The notes under the pieces are model-generated. The model was given only the letters and a program-made list of their open reading frames with translations, did not search any database and had not been told where the DNA came from. Shown here one piece after another: positions 34,859 through 43,731 of a stretch of DNA of 64,000 nt; positions within the stretch are counted from its first letter, which is position 1; every line of letters starts with the position of its first letter. Source of the DNA: Candidatus Competibacteraceae bacterium (lineage in GTDB: Bacteria > Pseudomonadota > Gammaproteobacteria > Competibacterales > Competibacteraceae); the NCBI GenBank assembly GCA_016699715.1, contig CP065007.1, positions 1,860,001-1,924,000 on the forward strand, written 5' to 3'. A program made the position numbers and the translations under genes.

Positions 34859-37132
34859 ATGCCCACGAAAACCAAATATCGCCTGCCCAACGCGCTGCGG
34901 ATGGGCCTGCTGGTCGCCGGGCTGGTGGGCCTGCTGATCAGCGCCCTGGCCTGGTTTCAGGTCGAGCGGGAGCGCACCGCCGACCTGGAAGAAATGGACC
35001 GGCGCGCCTACGTGCTGTCCCATCAAATGGCCTATTCGGTCCAGGCCGCGCTGCAACTGCCGGATCGCGAAGCGGCGGCGGCGCTGAGTTCCACCCTGGA
35101 AGGTTATCCGCCGCTGATCGGATTGGCGGTCTATCGACCGGATGGCCGCCTGCTCGCCGCCGGCAAGGCGGTGCGGGAATACGCCGCCGATCTCGATAAA
35201 GTCGTTGCCCGGACACTCAAGGAACAGAAAGACATCACTGAGTCCACCCTCACCGATCAGGGCCGTGTCTATATCCTCGCCTCGGCGATTCGGGCGACGG
35301 ACGGTCAACCGCAAGGTGTGCTGGTGGTGGTTCAGGATATGGCGCAGGTGGATGAGCGCGTCATCAATCGGCGGGTTCGATTCGGATTCTGGGTAGGTAT
35401 CGTCACCCTGCTGCTGCTGACCTTGGTGGTCGTGGGCGCCTGGTTGCTGTACGACCGCCCACTCAAGCGGATGACGGAATGGGTGCGGCAGCTGCGCGGC
35501 GGCGACGACAACGAACCGCTGCTTGAACCGCCGGCCGCGCGGCTGGCCCACGAAAACGACCGGTTGGCCAACTCGTTGCGGACCGCGCGCTCGACGCAAC
35601 GGGCGCGGGCGCGGGCGGTGACGCAAACCGATCGCGGCTGGACTCGCGAGCAGCTGCAAGCCCATATGGCCGATCGCCTGCACGGCCGCCGTCTGCTGGT
35701 GCTCAGCAACCGCGAACCCTACCTGCACGAGTTGCAGGATGGCAAAACCCAGCTCCGCACCCCCGCCGGCGGGCTGGTCACCGCCCTTGATCCGGTGCTG
35801 CGGGCCGGCGGTGGCGTATGGATCGCCCACGGCGCCGGCAGCGCCGACCGCATGACCGCCGACGATCAAGGGCGGCTGGCGGTACCGCCGGACGATCCCG
35901 CCTATACCCTGCGGCGGGTATGGCTGAGCCGGGAAGAGGAACGCGGTTATTACCACGGCTTCGCCAACGAAGGGCTGTGGCCACTCTGCCATCTGGCGCA
36001 CGAACGGCCGGTATTCCGGGCCAGTAATTGGGAACACTATCTGCGCGTCAACCAGCGTTTCGCCGCCGCCGCCCTGGAAGAGCTCGGTACCGATCCCGCG
36101 GTGGTGCTGGTGCAGGATTACCACTTGGCGCTGGTGCCACGCCTGCTGAAGGACGCCCGCCCGGATTTGGCGGTCGGTCTGTTCTGGCACATCCCCTGGC
36201 CCAACCCGGAAGCATTCCGCATCTGTCCGTGGCGAGCCGAACTGCTGCACGGCCTGCTCGGCGCGGATCTGATCGGTTTCCACCTTCAGCAATATTGCAA
36301 CAATTTCCTCGATACCGCCGATCGGATGACCGAGGCCCGGATGGACTGGGACCGGTTGACCGTGGAGTCGCACGATCACGTTTCGCGGGTCCGACCGTTT
36401 CCCATCGGGGTCCAACCCTGGAGCGAGCGCCAGGCGCCCAGCGGCATTCATTTGGCCCATCAAATCGACGAACTACGCGACCGCTACTCGCTGGACAATA
36501 TACGGGTTGCGGTTGGGATCGACCGAATCGACTATACCAAGGGACTGCCGGAGCGGTTCCGCGCCGTCGCGCGTTTTCTGGAGCGCTACCCCCGCTACCG
36601 GGGCCAGTTCACCCTGGTACAGTTGAGCACCCCCAGCCGCGGCTATCTCCGTCGCTACCGGGACCACCTCAACGAGCTGGAATCGCTGGTCGACACCATC
36701 AACTGGCGCTTCCAGACCGCTGCCTGGAAACCGATCCGCTTTCTGGTCGGCGACCAAAACCCGGCAACCATCCACGCCTTCATGCGGCTGGCCGAAATCA
36801 ACATCGTCAGCTCGCTGCACGACGGCATGAACCTGGTGGCCAAGGAATTCGTGGCGGCCCGCTCCGATCTGGACGGGATATTGATCCTCTCGGAATTCGC
36901 CGGCGCGGCCCGCGAGTTGAGCGACGCGCTGATCTTCAACCCCTACGACGTCGATCAGTTCGCCGACACGATCCAGCGGGCCTTGGAGATGCCCTCGGAC
37001 GAACGGCGGGAACGCATGACGCGAATGCGGCGGCATGTGGAGGAACACAATATCTATCGTTGGGCCGCCGATTTCCTGGAAACCCTGACCACCGACCCGG
37101 CTCCTGCGCCATCCACTCAGGAAACCGCTTGA
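34859..37132 (+). CDS. otsA: Membrane-anchored trehalose-6-phosphate synthase with N-terminal sensor-like region
   Basis: 757 aa. Residues about 15-33 and 178-200 are transmembrane helices. The segment between them would be periplasmic and resembles a small sensor domain; a HAMP-like linker follows (LLYDRPLKRMTEWVRQLRGG). From about residue 278 comes a complete GT20 trehalose-6-phosphate synthase with SNREPY, PAGGLVTAL, VLVQDYHLALVP, FWHIPWP, GIDRIDYTKGLPERFRA and LHDGMNLVAKEFVAAR, so it is probably active. It joins UDP- or ADP-glucose to glucose 6-phosphate. Ordinary OtsA is about 470 aa and soluble, so anchoring to a sensor-like module suggests control by an envelope signal such as osmolarity (inference). 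It shares one base with otsB. Confidence 0.88.
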   Translation: MPTKTKYRLPNALRMGLLVAGLVGLLISALAWFQVERERTADLEEMDRRAYVLSHQMAYSVQAALQLPDREAAAALSSTLEGYPPLIGLAVYRPDGRLLAAGKAVREYAADLDKVVARTLKEQKDITESTLTDQGRVYILASAIRATDGQPQGVLVVVQDMAQVDERVINRRVRFGFWVGIVTLLLLTLVVVGAWLLYDRPLKRMTEWVRQLRGGDDNEPLLEPPAARLAHENDRLANSLRTARSTQRARARAVTQTDRGWTREQLQAHMADRLHGRRLLVLSNREPYLHELQDGKTQLRTPAGGLVTALDPVLRAGGGVWIAHGAGSADRMTADDQGRLAVPPDDPAYTLRRVWLSREEERGYYHGFANEGLWPLCHLAHERPVFRASNWEHYLRVNQRFAAAALEELGTDPAVVLVQDYHLALVPRLLKDARPDLAVGLFWHIPWPNPEAFRICPWRAELLHGLLGADLIGFHLQQYCNNFLDTADRMTEARMDWDRLTVESHDHVSRVRPFPIGVQPWSERQAPSGIHLAHQIDELRDRYSLDNIRVAVGIDRIDYTKGLPERFRAVARFLERYPRYRGQFTLVQLSTPSRGYLRRYRDHLNELESLVDTINWRFQTAAWKPIRFLVGDQNPATIHAFMRLAEINIVSSLHDGMNLVAKEFVAARSDLDGILILSEFAGAARELSDALIFNPYDVDQFADTIQRALEMPSDERRERMTRMRRHVEEHNIYRWAADFLETLTTDPAPAPSTQETA

Positions 37133-37935
37133 TGCTCTCCACCAGCCAGGACATTCTGGAAAAGCTGCGCGCCGCCCACCACCGGGGCCAGCGCCTGGTC
37201 CTGATTTTCGATTACGACGGCACACTGACCCCGCTGGTCGCGCATCCCCGCCTGGCGGCGCTGGACCCCGCGCTGCGCGAGGCCCTGACCCGGCTGGCGG
37301 CGATTCCCCGAGTGACGGTCGGGATGGTCAGCGGTCGAGGGCTCGACGACCTCATTGGCATGGTCGGTCTGGCCGGACTGAGTTACGGCGGTTCCACCGG
37401 ACTGGAACTGGAACTGGGTGGAAAGCGCCTGATTCCCGCCGAGGCGCTGGCCAGCCGGCCTCTGCTCGATGCCCTGAGTGCCGCCATCAAGGCCCAATTG
37501 GCCACCTATCCCGGCGCCTGGGTGGAACAGAAACCGTTCGGTTTTACCGTGCACTATCGGCAACTGGCACCGGAACGAGTCGAAGCGCTGTGCACCGAAA
37601 CCACGGCTTTGCTGACGCCACACGCCGCCGCCCTGCACGTACTGGACGGACCGCTGGCCATCGAAGTGCTACCGGCCATCGAACACGACAAGGGCACGGC
37701 ATTACGGACCCTCGTCGCCCAAGGCGGCGCGGAACCGGCGCTGGTGTTGTATGCCGGCGACGCCGCCAACGACGTGCCGGCGCTGGCGGCGGCGCACGCC
37801 TTGGGCGGCATCGCCCTGGGCATCGGCCCGGAACCGCCGGCCGAGGCGGTCGAGCGCCTGCCCGATCCGGCTGCCCTGACAGCCCTGCTGGCATCGCTGG
37901 CCGAGACCCTGACCGAAACCATCGCCGTTTCCTGA
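37132..37935 (+). CDS. otsB: Trehalose-6-phosphate phosphatase
   Basis: 267 aa, HAD superfamily. It dephosphorylates trehalose 6-phosphate to trehalose. The nucleophile motif DYDGTL (IFDYDGTLTPL), the second motif VGMVSGRGLDDL and the final GDAANDVPALAAA with its paired acids are present. The family cap region includes VEQKPFGFTVHYR. Its ATG shares one base with the otsA stop (TGATG), so the pair is translationally coupled. The trehalose made could feed TreS/Pep2/GlgE encoded about 10 kb upstream. The length is normal. Confidence 0.92.
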   Translation: MLSTSQDILEKLRAAHHRGQRLVLIFDYDGTLTPLVAHPRLAALDPALREALTRLAAIPRVTVGMVSGRGLDDLIGMVGLAGLSYGGSTGLELELGGKRLIPAEALASRPLLDALSAAIKAQLATYPGAWVEQKPFGFTVHYRQLAPERVEALCTETTALLTPHAAALHVLDGPLAIEVLPAIEHDKGTALRTLVAQGGAEPALVLYAGDAANDVPALAAAHALGGIALGIGPEPPAEAVERLPDPAALTALLASLAETLTETIAVS

Positions 37936-37950
37936 ATCGACCCCGCCACC

Positions 37951-38715
37951 ATGGAACCCGCCACCATCCTGCTGCTGGGTATCATTGCCCTGCTGGCGGG
38001 TTTCATCGACGCCATCGCCGGCGGCGGCGGGATGCTGGTCATGCCCGCGCTGCTGAGCATCGGAATGCCACCGCATCTGGTGGTCGGTACCAACAAGCTG
38101 GTCGGCACCTTCGGCACCTTCAGCGCCTCGCTGACCTTCATCCGCAAGGGCCTGTTCCAACCGGTGTTGTGGTGGGCGATGAGTTTCGGCACCTGCGTCG
38201 GGGCACTGCTCGGCGCGGTGCTGATTTATCTGTTGAGCGCCGGTACGCTGAAGACGCTGCTGCCGCTGGCGATCCTGCTGGCGTCGGGCTATCTGATCTG
38301 GCCGCGCCGAACGCCGCCGGTCCAAACCCCCCAAGCGGCGGCGCCGGTAACGCCCGCGAGCCGGCGCGGGGTCAAGCTGCTGGCCGGCGGGTTGATCGGT
38401 TTTTACGATGGTTTCATCGGCCCCGGCACCGGCGCGTTCTGGATGGTGGCGGCGATGAAGCTGTTCCACCTGGATCTGGTGGCCGCCGCCGGAGTGGCGC
38501 GCTTCATGAATTTCGTCAGCAACCTCACCGCGCTGCTAACCTTCGTCATCCTGGGCAACATCGATTACAGCGTCGGCCTGACCATGGGCGTGACCCTGAT
38601 GCTCGGGGCGTTCATCGGCGCCCACAGCGCCATCCGCTACGGCGCACCGTTCATCCGCCCGGTGTTCCTGCTGGTGGTGGCGCTGATGGCGGGACGCTTG
38701 CTGCTGGCGGGTTGA
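37951..38715 (+). CDS. TSUP (TauE/SafE) family membrane permease
   Basis: 254 aa with about eight hydrophobic helices. The TauE/SafE signatures are GFIDAIAGGGGMLVMPALLS with GTNKLVGTFGTFSAS in the first half, and the repeat GFYDGFIGPGTGAFWMVA in the second. Members export sulfite, sulfoacetate or related organosulfur anions; the substrate here is unknown. It begins 15 bp after otsB and may be part of the same transcript. No sulfur-metabolism gene is adjacent, so co-transcription with trehalose genes does not reveal the substrate. Confidence 0.87.
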   Translation: MEPATILLLGIIALLAGFIDAIAGGGGMLVMPALLSIGMPPHLVVGTNKLVGTFGTFSASLTFIRKGLFQPVLWWAMSFGTCVGALLGAVLIYLLSAGTLKTLLPLAILLASGYLIWPRRTPPVQTPQAAAPVTPASRRGVKLLAGGLIGFYDGFIGPGTGAFWMVAAMKLFHLDLVAAAGVARFMNFVSNLTALLTFVILGNIDYSVGLTMGVTLMLGAFIGAHSAIRYGAPFIRPVFLLVVALMAGRLLLAG

Positions 38716-38857
38716 AAGCCGCGATAGCCGGAAGACCGGCGGTCTGGCGGGCGCGGCGTGATGAAATTGTGACTTTCCGGGCCGATCATGCCTTGATCCA
38801 CAATTGCCCGGCGCGAGGGTTTTCATCTTGGCCGACACGCACACCCCACGGAAATCG

Positions 38858-39565
38858 ATGGCTCGCACGGTGCTGCTGGTCGAGGACGACCGCGATATCG
38901 CCGCGCTGGTCAAGCTGCACCTCCAGGATATCCACTGCCAGGCGGAGATCGCCGATTGCGGGCAGGATGCGCTGGCCCTGTACGCCCGCGACCGTTACGA
39001 CCTGGTGATTCTGGATTTGATGCTGCCCGATCTGGACGGACTGACCGTTTGCCAAAAGCTGCGGGCCGGCGGCGACTACGTACCGATCCTGATGCTGACC
39101 GCCAAGTCCTCGGAACTCGACCGGGTGTTGGGGCTGGAACTGGGCGCGGACGATTATCTGGTCAAGCCGTTCAGCTTCCCGGAACTGCTGGCGCGGGTGA
39201 AAGCCCTGCTGCGCCGGGCCGAGGCCTTGGGCAAGCACGGCGATGCCAAGTCAGCCGACGAGCGCATCACCCGTGGCGAACTGCTGATCGAAACCGACAA
39301 GCGCCGAGTCACCCTCGCTGACCGGGAGTTGTCGCTCACCGCCCGGGAGTTCGACCTGCTGCTGTATTTCGCCCGCCATCCCGGCCGGGTGTTCAGTCGC
39401 GGCCAACTGCTCGATCAGGTCTGGGGCTACGGCCACGACGGCTACGAACACACGGTCAATTCGCACATCAACCGCCTGCGCGCCAAGCTGGAACCGAATC
39501 CGGCGGAACCCCGCTACCTCCTGACCGTCTGGGGTGTCGGCTACAAGTTCGCCGAATCATGCTGA
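38858..39565 (+). CDS. OmpR/PhoB-type response regulator
   Basis: About 235 aa. Residues 3-115 are a receiver domain with the acidic pair (LLVEDDRD), phospho-acceptor D53 in LVILDLMLPDLDG, the conserved T in LMLTAKSSE and K in LVKPFSFPELLAR. Residues about 140-232 are a winged helix of OmpR type (LTAREFDLLLYFARHPGRVF, then NSHINRLRAKLE, then WGVGYKF). I chose ATG 38858 (MARTVLLVEDD), preceded by GGAA; the frame is open upstream to 38804. It overlaps the sensor kinase gene by 7 bp. The downstream Spondin_N gene may be a target, which is inference. Confidence 0.9.
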   Translation: MARTVLLVEDDRDIAALVKLHLQDIHCQAEIADCGQDALALYARDRYDLVILDLMLPDLDGLTVCQKLRAGGDYVPILMLTAKSSELDRVLGLELGADDYLVKPFSFPELLARVKALLRRAEALGKHGDAKSADERITRGELLIETDKRRVTLADRELSLTAREFDLLLYFARHPGRVFSRGQLLDQVWGYGHDGYEHTVNSHINRLRAKLEPNPAEPRYLLTVWGVGYKFAESC

Positions 39566-41070
39566 ACACCCTGTACGGCAAACTGGCGCTGGCGCTGGCG
39601 GTGCTGCTGGGCGCCATCGGCCTGAGCCATGGGCTGATCAGCCACGGCCTGACCCAGCGTTACTTGCAGGAAGCGCAACAGCGTTTCAACCGCGATCTGG
39701 CCCGCAATCTGGTCGCCGACCAGGGACTGGTCGCCGAGGGCAAACTCGATCCACGAGCGCTGAAAGCCACCTTCGAGCGCTACATGACCATCAACCCCAG
39801 CATCGAAATCTATCTGCTGGACCTGGACGGCGCGATTCTCGCCTACTCCGCCGAACCGGCGGCGGTCAAACGCGACCATGTCGCCCTGGAGCCGATTCGC
39901 GCCTTTCTGGCCGGGGCCGAGTTGCCGATTCTCGGCGACGACCCGCGCAGCCACGACGCCCGCAAGAGTTTCTCGGCCACGCCGGTCCCCTCGACGGAAC
40001 GGCCCGAAGGGTATCTGTACGTGGTGCTGCGCGGCCAGATGTACGAGTCGTTCGAACGACTCTATCAGGACAGCCTGCTGCTGCGGCTCAGCGCCTGGGT
40101 GCTGGTTGGCAGTCTGTTAGCCGGGCTGCTGGCGGGACTGCTATTGTTTCGGCTGTTGACCCGCCGACTGCGACGGCTGGCAGTACTGGTGGACGAGTTC
40201 CAGCGCGGCGATTTCACGGCTTACGCGCCCTATCAAGGCCAAGGCGCGCAAGGCGATGAGATCGAGCAACTGGGCGCGCATTTCGACCGGATGGCGCAGC
40301 GCCTGCAAGCCCTGATCGGGAGCTTGCAAGAGCGCGACACCCTGCGGCGCGAGTTGGTCAATCATGTCTCGCACGATCTGCGCACCCCGCTGGCCGCGCT
40401 GCATGGCTATCTGGAAACGCTGCAAATGAAGGCTGGCCAACTCGCCGACGCCGACCGAGCGATTTATCTCGATGCCGCCCTGCGCCACTCGCGACGCCTG
40501 GGCCGGCTGGTCGGCGATCTGTTCGAACTGGCCAAGCTCGACGCCCATGCCATCCAGCCGCGCCGCGAGTGCTTCGCCGCCGCCGAACTGCTGCAAGACA
40601 TCGCGCAGAAATACCCGTTGCCCGCCCGCGAGCATCGCATCCGCCTGATCGTGCGCTTGCCGGCCGCCGCGCTGTTCGTCGATGCCGACATCGGTTTGCT
40701 GGAACGGGTGCTGGACAATCTGATCCTCAACGCCCTGCACCACACGCCGCCCGCCGGCATCGTCGCCCTGGAATTGCGAGCAACGGACGGAACCGCCACT
40801 TTCGCCGTCACCGACACCGGCCACGGCATCACGCCACGGGATTTGCCCCATGTGTTCGACCGGTTTTATCGCGGTTCGAACCCGGCGAAGGACGACGGCG
40901 GCCATCTGGGTCTGGGCCTGGCCATCGCCAAGCGCATCGTCGAGTTACACGGCAGCGAACTGCGCGTCTCCAGCGGGTTGGAGCGAGGCACGCGGTTCAG
41001 CTTCGAACTACCGGCGCGTATCGCCGCCGCGAGGGATCGCTCGCCCGCCGGCGCCGTGATGGAATTGTGA
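39559..41070 (+). CDS. Sensor histidine kinase (HAMP, HisKA, HATPase)
   Basis: 503 aa. Transmembrane helices lie near residues 7-27 and 177-200, flanking a periplasmic sensor domain of about 150 residues. A HAMP domain follows, then the HisKA phospho-acceptor H272 in NHVSHDLRTPLAALHGYLET. The HATPase has the N box (DNLILNALHHTP), G1 (DTGHGITP), F box (VFDRFYRG) and G2 (GHLGLGLAIAKRI). It is the partner of the OmpR-type regulator it overlaps. The signal is unknown. The stop is 96 bp before a Spondin_N protein gene. Confidence 0.92.
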   Translation: MLNTLYGKLALALAVLLGAIGLSHGLISHGLTQRYLQEAQQRFNRDLARNLVADQGLVAEGKLDPRALKATFERYMTINPSIEIYLLDLDGAILAYSAEPAAVKRDHVALEPIRAFLAGAELPILGDDPRSHDARKSFSATPVPSTERPEGYLYVVLRGQMYESFERLYQDSLLLRLSAWVLVGSLLAGLLAGLLLFRLLTRRLRRLAVLVDEFQRGDFTAYAPYQGQGAQGDEIEQLGAHFDRMAQRLQALIGSLQERDTLRRELVNHVSHDLRTPLAALHGYLETLQMKAGQLADADRAIYLDAALRHSRRLGRLVGDLFELAKLDAHAIQPRRECFAAAELLQDIAQKYPLPAREHRIRLIVRLPAAALFVDADIGLLERVLDNLILNALHHTPPAGIVALELRATDGTATFAVTDTGHGITPRDLPHVFDRFYRGSNPAKDDGGHLGLGLAIAKRIVELHGSELRVSSGLERGTRFSFELPARIAAARDRSPAGAVMEL

Positions 41071-41166
41071 TGAGTCCGTGAATTTTCCGTGAAGCGGGGA
41101 CGGCATAGTGAGTTCCGGGTAACGCAGCACTTCCCGAACTCTCATCCCCATCCGGAGGAATTGACG

Positions 41167-41853
41167 ATGAAACTGTCGGCTGTCTTGGCTACATCCCTAT
41201 TGTTGGCCGTTCCCCTGACCGGCGCCCAGGCGCAGTCTTCCAATGATTACGCGGGCATCGCCGCTTACTACGGCAACCCGAGGTACGCCGTCACGATCAC
41301 CAACCTCACCCGAGGTTCGTCCTTCACCCCGATTCTGGTCGCCAGCCACCGGCCGGGCGTCGAGCTGTTCGAGTTGGGGAAAGCGGCGAGTGATGAATTG
41401 GCGGCCATGGCCGAGGGCGGCGACACCATGCCTCTGGAGGATATGTTGCGCAACTCCGGCCGGGTGGTGGGCACCGGACATTCGGAGGGACTGCTGGGTC
41501 CGGGCCAGTCGGTCACGGTTGAGGTTCCCGCCGGCAACGCCAACCGGATCAGTCTGGCGGCGATGATCCTGCCGACCAACGATGGCTTCATTGCCCTGAA
41601 TGGTGTGGAAGTCCCGCGTTTCGGCAGCCAGACCTATAGGGTTCCCGGCTACGATGCCGGTTCCGAGCCCAACGACGAACTGTGCACCTCGATTCCCGGC
41701 CCGACCTGCGGCGGCGCGGGTGGCTCGCCCGAGGCTGGCGGTGAAGGCTTCGTGCACGTTCATGCCGGGATTCACGGCATCGGCGACTTGAGCGCCGCCG
41801 ATTACGATTGGCGCAATCCCGTGGCGACGATCACGGTCGAAAGAGTGCGCTGA
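41167..41853 (+). CDS. Exported Spondin_N domain protein
   Basis: 228 aa. The signal peptide is MKLSAVLATSLLLAVPLTGA (cleavage near QAQ-SS). The mature protein is a Spondin_N-like beta-sandwich: YAVTITNLTRGSSFTPILVA and VASHRPGVELFELGKAAS near the start, NSGRVVGTGHSEGLLGPG in the middle, AMILPTNDGFIALNGVEVP, and HVHAGIHGIGDLSAADYDWR at the end. This is a recognised environmental-bacterial family of periplasmic or secreted proteins of unknown function. A strong GGAGGAA precedes ATG 41167. It lies directly after a two-component operon and may be regulated by it. Confidence 0.85.
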   Translation: MKLSAVLATSLLLAVPLTGAQAQSSNDYAGIAAYYGNPRYAVTITNLTRGSSFTPILVASHRPGVELFELGKAASDELAAMAEGGDTMPLEDMLRNSGRVVGTGHSEGLLGPGQSVTVEVPAGNANRISLAAMILPTNDGFIALNGVEVPRFGSQTYRVPGYDAGSEPNDELCTSIPGPTCGGAGGSPEAGGEGFVHVHAGIHGIGDLSAADYDWRNPVATITVERVR

Positions 41854-42159
41854 ATATCTTGGGCGGCAGGCTCCAGTACACTTGCCGCCTTATCTTGCAT
41901 TCCCCAGAGACTCAGTTCCGCGCAGGTCTGTACTACCGGCTGAATGTATTTTCGATTTACCTGCCCTGCGCGAGCGGCTGGCCGACCTACTTTGCTGCCA
42001 CGCTGTTTTTTGGATCAACTTACCAAGGAAATGGGTAAGCCCATCCGCGATTTATCCTCCCAGACCCGCGCACTTGCCGCGCTTTCTCTGATCCGGCAAC
42101 ATCTGGGAACTGCAACAGGCCATCGAAAGCTGGCCATCCAGGTAGCCCTCGTCACTACA
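41854..42159. other. Gene-free stretch after the Spondin_N gene
   Basis: About 300 bp before the terminator hairpin. Short frames exist here (for example 41944-42252 on +), but none has coding quality or a ribosome-binding site. It may contain degenerate coding sequence. Nothing else is recognised. Confidence 0.4.
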
Positions 42160-42196
42160 AGGCCGCTCCATCGCATGGGGAGCGGCCTATTTTTTC
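42160..42196 (+). terminator. Rho-independent terminator
   Basis: AGGCCGCTCC and GGAGCGGCCT form a 10-bp perfect stem with a 9-nt loop, followed by a run of seven T. It is a strong intrinsic terminator on the + strand, ending the transcript that contains the Spondin_N gene or the gap beyond. Confidence 0.85.
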
Positions 42197-42315
42197 TGTT
42201 GATTCAGTGTCCGTCAGGTAAATTCAAAGAATTTAATGATATAAATATTTGACACTTCTCAGACAGCCAGCCTGTTTCCGAAAACCGCCACCCCGCTTCA
42301 GCCCGGGATGAACCC

Positions 42316-43731
42316 ATGGAAATTCAAGCGCATTTCACTGACATTCAAGCCGTCATCGTTGCCGAACTGGGCGACGCGCGGCGGTCTATCGAGGCGGCGG
42401 TGGCCTGGCTGACCGATCCGGTGCTGTTCGAGGCGCTGCTCAAGGCGGCCCGGCGTGGCTGCCGGGTGCGGCTGGCTCTGCTGGACGATGCGATCAACCG
42501 CCGGTCCGGCCTGAACATGGAGCGACTACGGGCGGCGGGCGGCGAGGTGTTCTGGATTCCCGAAGCCGAGAACAGCCAAGGCTCGCTGCATCACAAGTTC
42601 TGCGTCATCGACGAGGACGGGGTAATCACCGGTTCCTACAACTGGACCCGCCGCGCCAGCCAGGCCGACGAAAATATTTTGCGGGTGCGGGGCGATGCGG
42701 CACTAGCGGCTGGATATTCCGAGGCATTCGCGCAATTGTTGGACAAGCACTGCTTGCGGCCGCGCGAACCGGCGCTGGACAGCCGACAATTGCTGCGCCG
42801 GCTGGAGGTCGTCCATAACCTGCTGCTGCTGGAGGATTTCGAGATGCTGGCGGCGCAGGTATCACGCCTGGAAGCAGCCCGGTCGTTGCCGGCGATTGCC
42901 GAATTGCTGGATCAATTGCAGCAGCAGGACTGGGCGGCGGCACAAGCCAGTTTGGCGGCGTTGCTGGCGCGGGGTTTGGCGCTGATGCCGTATGAAGATC
43001 CCGAACTGGCGGCGCTGCGCTTGGAACTACGCACGCTAGAGGCGCAGGTGGTGGCCTTGAGCCAGGAACAGGCGGAAACGGAGCGGTTGATTCAGGAATT
43101 CGCCCGCCGCCAGCAGGAAGCGCTGGGCGATCTGCTGGAAGAATCGCTGTGCTTGCGGCGGCTTTACTGGCAGCGGCGAGCCGAACGAGACAATGCGACG
43201 GAAGCGGATCGGGAGGCCCACACCCAAGCCCGTGAGAACTACGCCGACTACCGACAGAGCCGGGAAGAGGTGGAACGGATGCCCGAAGCGCCCCGGCTCG
43301 ATTCCGACCAGCAGGCGGAACTCAAGCGGCTGTTCCGGGAAGCCTGTATGCAGTGCCATCCGGATCGGGTAACGGAGGCGGACAAGGCGCAGGCCGAAGC
43401 GCTGTTTGTTCAGGTGCGAGCGGCATACCAGCAGGGCGATTTGGACACCTTGCGCCGGCTGCATCGGCAACTCAAGAGCGGGCGACCGTTCGCCGATCCG
43501 GCCACAGTGCTGACCGAGGGCGATCAACTCCATCGGCGGATGGCGCAGTTGCGGCTGGAGGTGGAACGCTTGCTGGCCGTGCTCAAGAGCCTGCGCGCTC
43601 ACGAGACTTATCGCACGCTGACCGGTATCGCCGATTGGGAGCGATATTTTGCCGAGGCCCGCCAGCGCTTGGCCGGAGACATCGAACGGTTGCGAGCGCA
43701 ATTGGAGGAAGAGGACGATGACGAATTTTGA
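42316..43731 (+). CDS. Phospholipase D-like nuclease with C-terminal J-like domain
   Basis: 471 aa. Residues 1-140 are a PLD-like domain with one HxK-x4-D motif (H92-x-K94-x4-D99) and GSYNWTRRAS, like single-motif nucleases that dimerise. The middle (residues about 150-320) is helical, with likely coiled coil (ALRLELRTLEAQVVALSQEQ). Residues about 330-395 contain the HPD tripeptide of J-domains (ACMQCHPDRVTEADKAQAEA), so it may recruit a DnaK-type chaperone, although the remaining J-domain helices are only approximate. A helical tail with an acidic C-terminus ends it. It overlaps the repeat-protein gene by 14 bp. The pairing suggests a two-gene system, but the substrate (DNA, RNA or lipid) is unknown. 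Confidence 0.75.
   Translation: MEIQAHFTDIQAVIVAELGDARRSIEAAVAWLTDPVLFEALLKAARRGCRVRLALLDDAINRRSGLNMERLRAAGGEVFWIPEAENSQGSLHHKFCVIDEDGVITGSYNWTRRASQADENILRVRGDAALAAGYSEAFAQLLDKHCLRPREPALDSRQLLRRLEVVHNLLLLEDFEMLAAQVSRLEAARSLPAIAELLDQLQQQDWAAAQASLAALLARGLALMPYEDPELAALRLELRTLEAQVVALSQEQAETERLIQEFARRQQEALGDLLEESLCLRRLYWQRRAERDNATEADREAHTQARENYADYRQSREEVERMPEAPRLDSDQQAELKRLFREACMQCHPDRVTEADKAQAEALFVQVRAAYQQGDLDTLRRLHRQLKSGRPFADPATVLTEGDQLHRRMAQLRLEVERLLAVLKSLRAHETYRTLTGIADWERYFAEARQRLAGDIERLRAQLEEEDDDEF

Noticed and set aside
41944..42252. 102-aa frame after the Spondin_N gene
   Set aside because: Runs through the terminator hairpin, without a ribosome-binding site or recognisable family.
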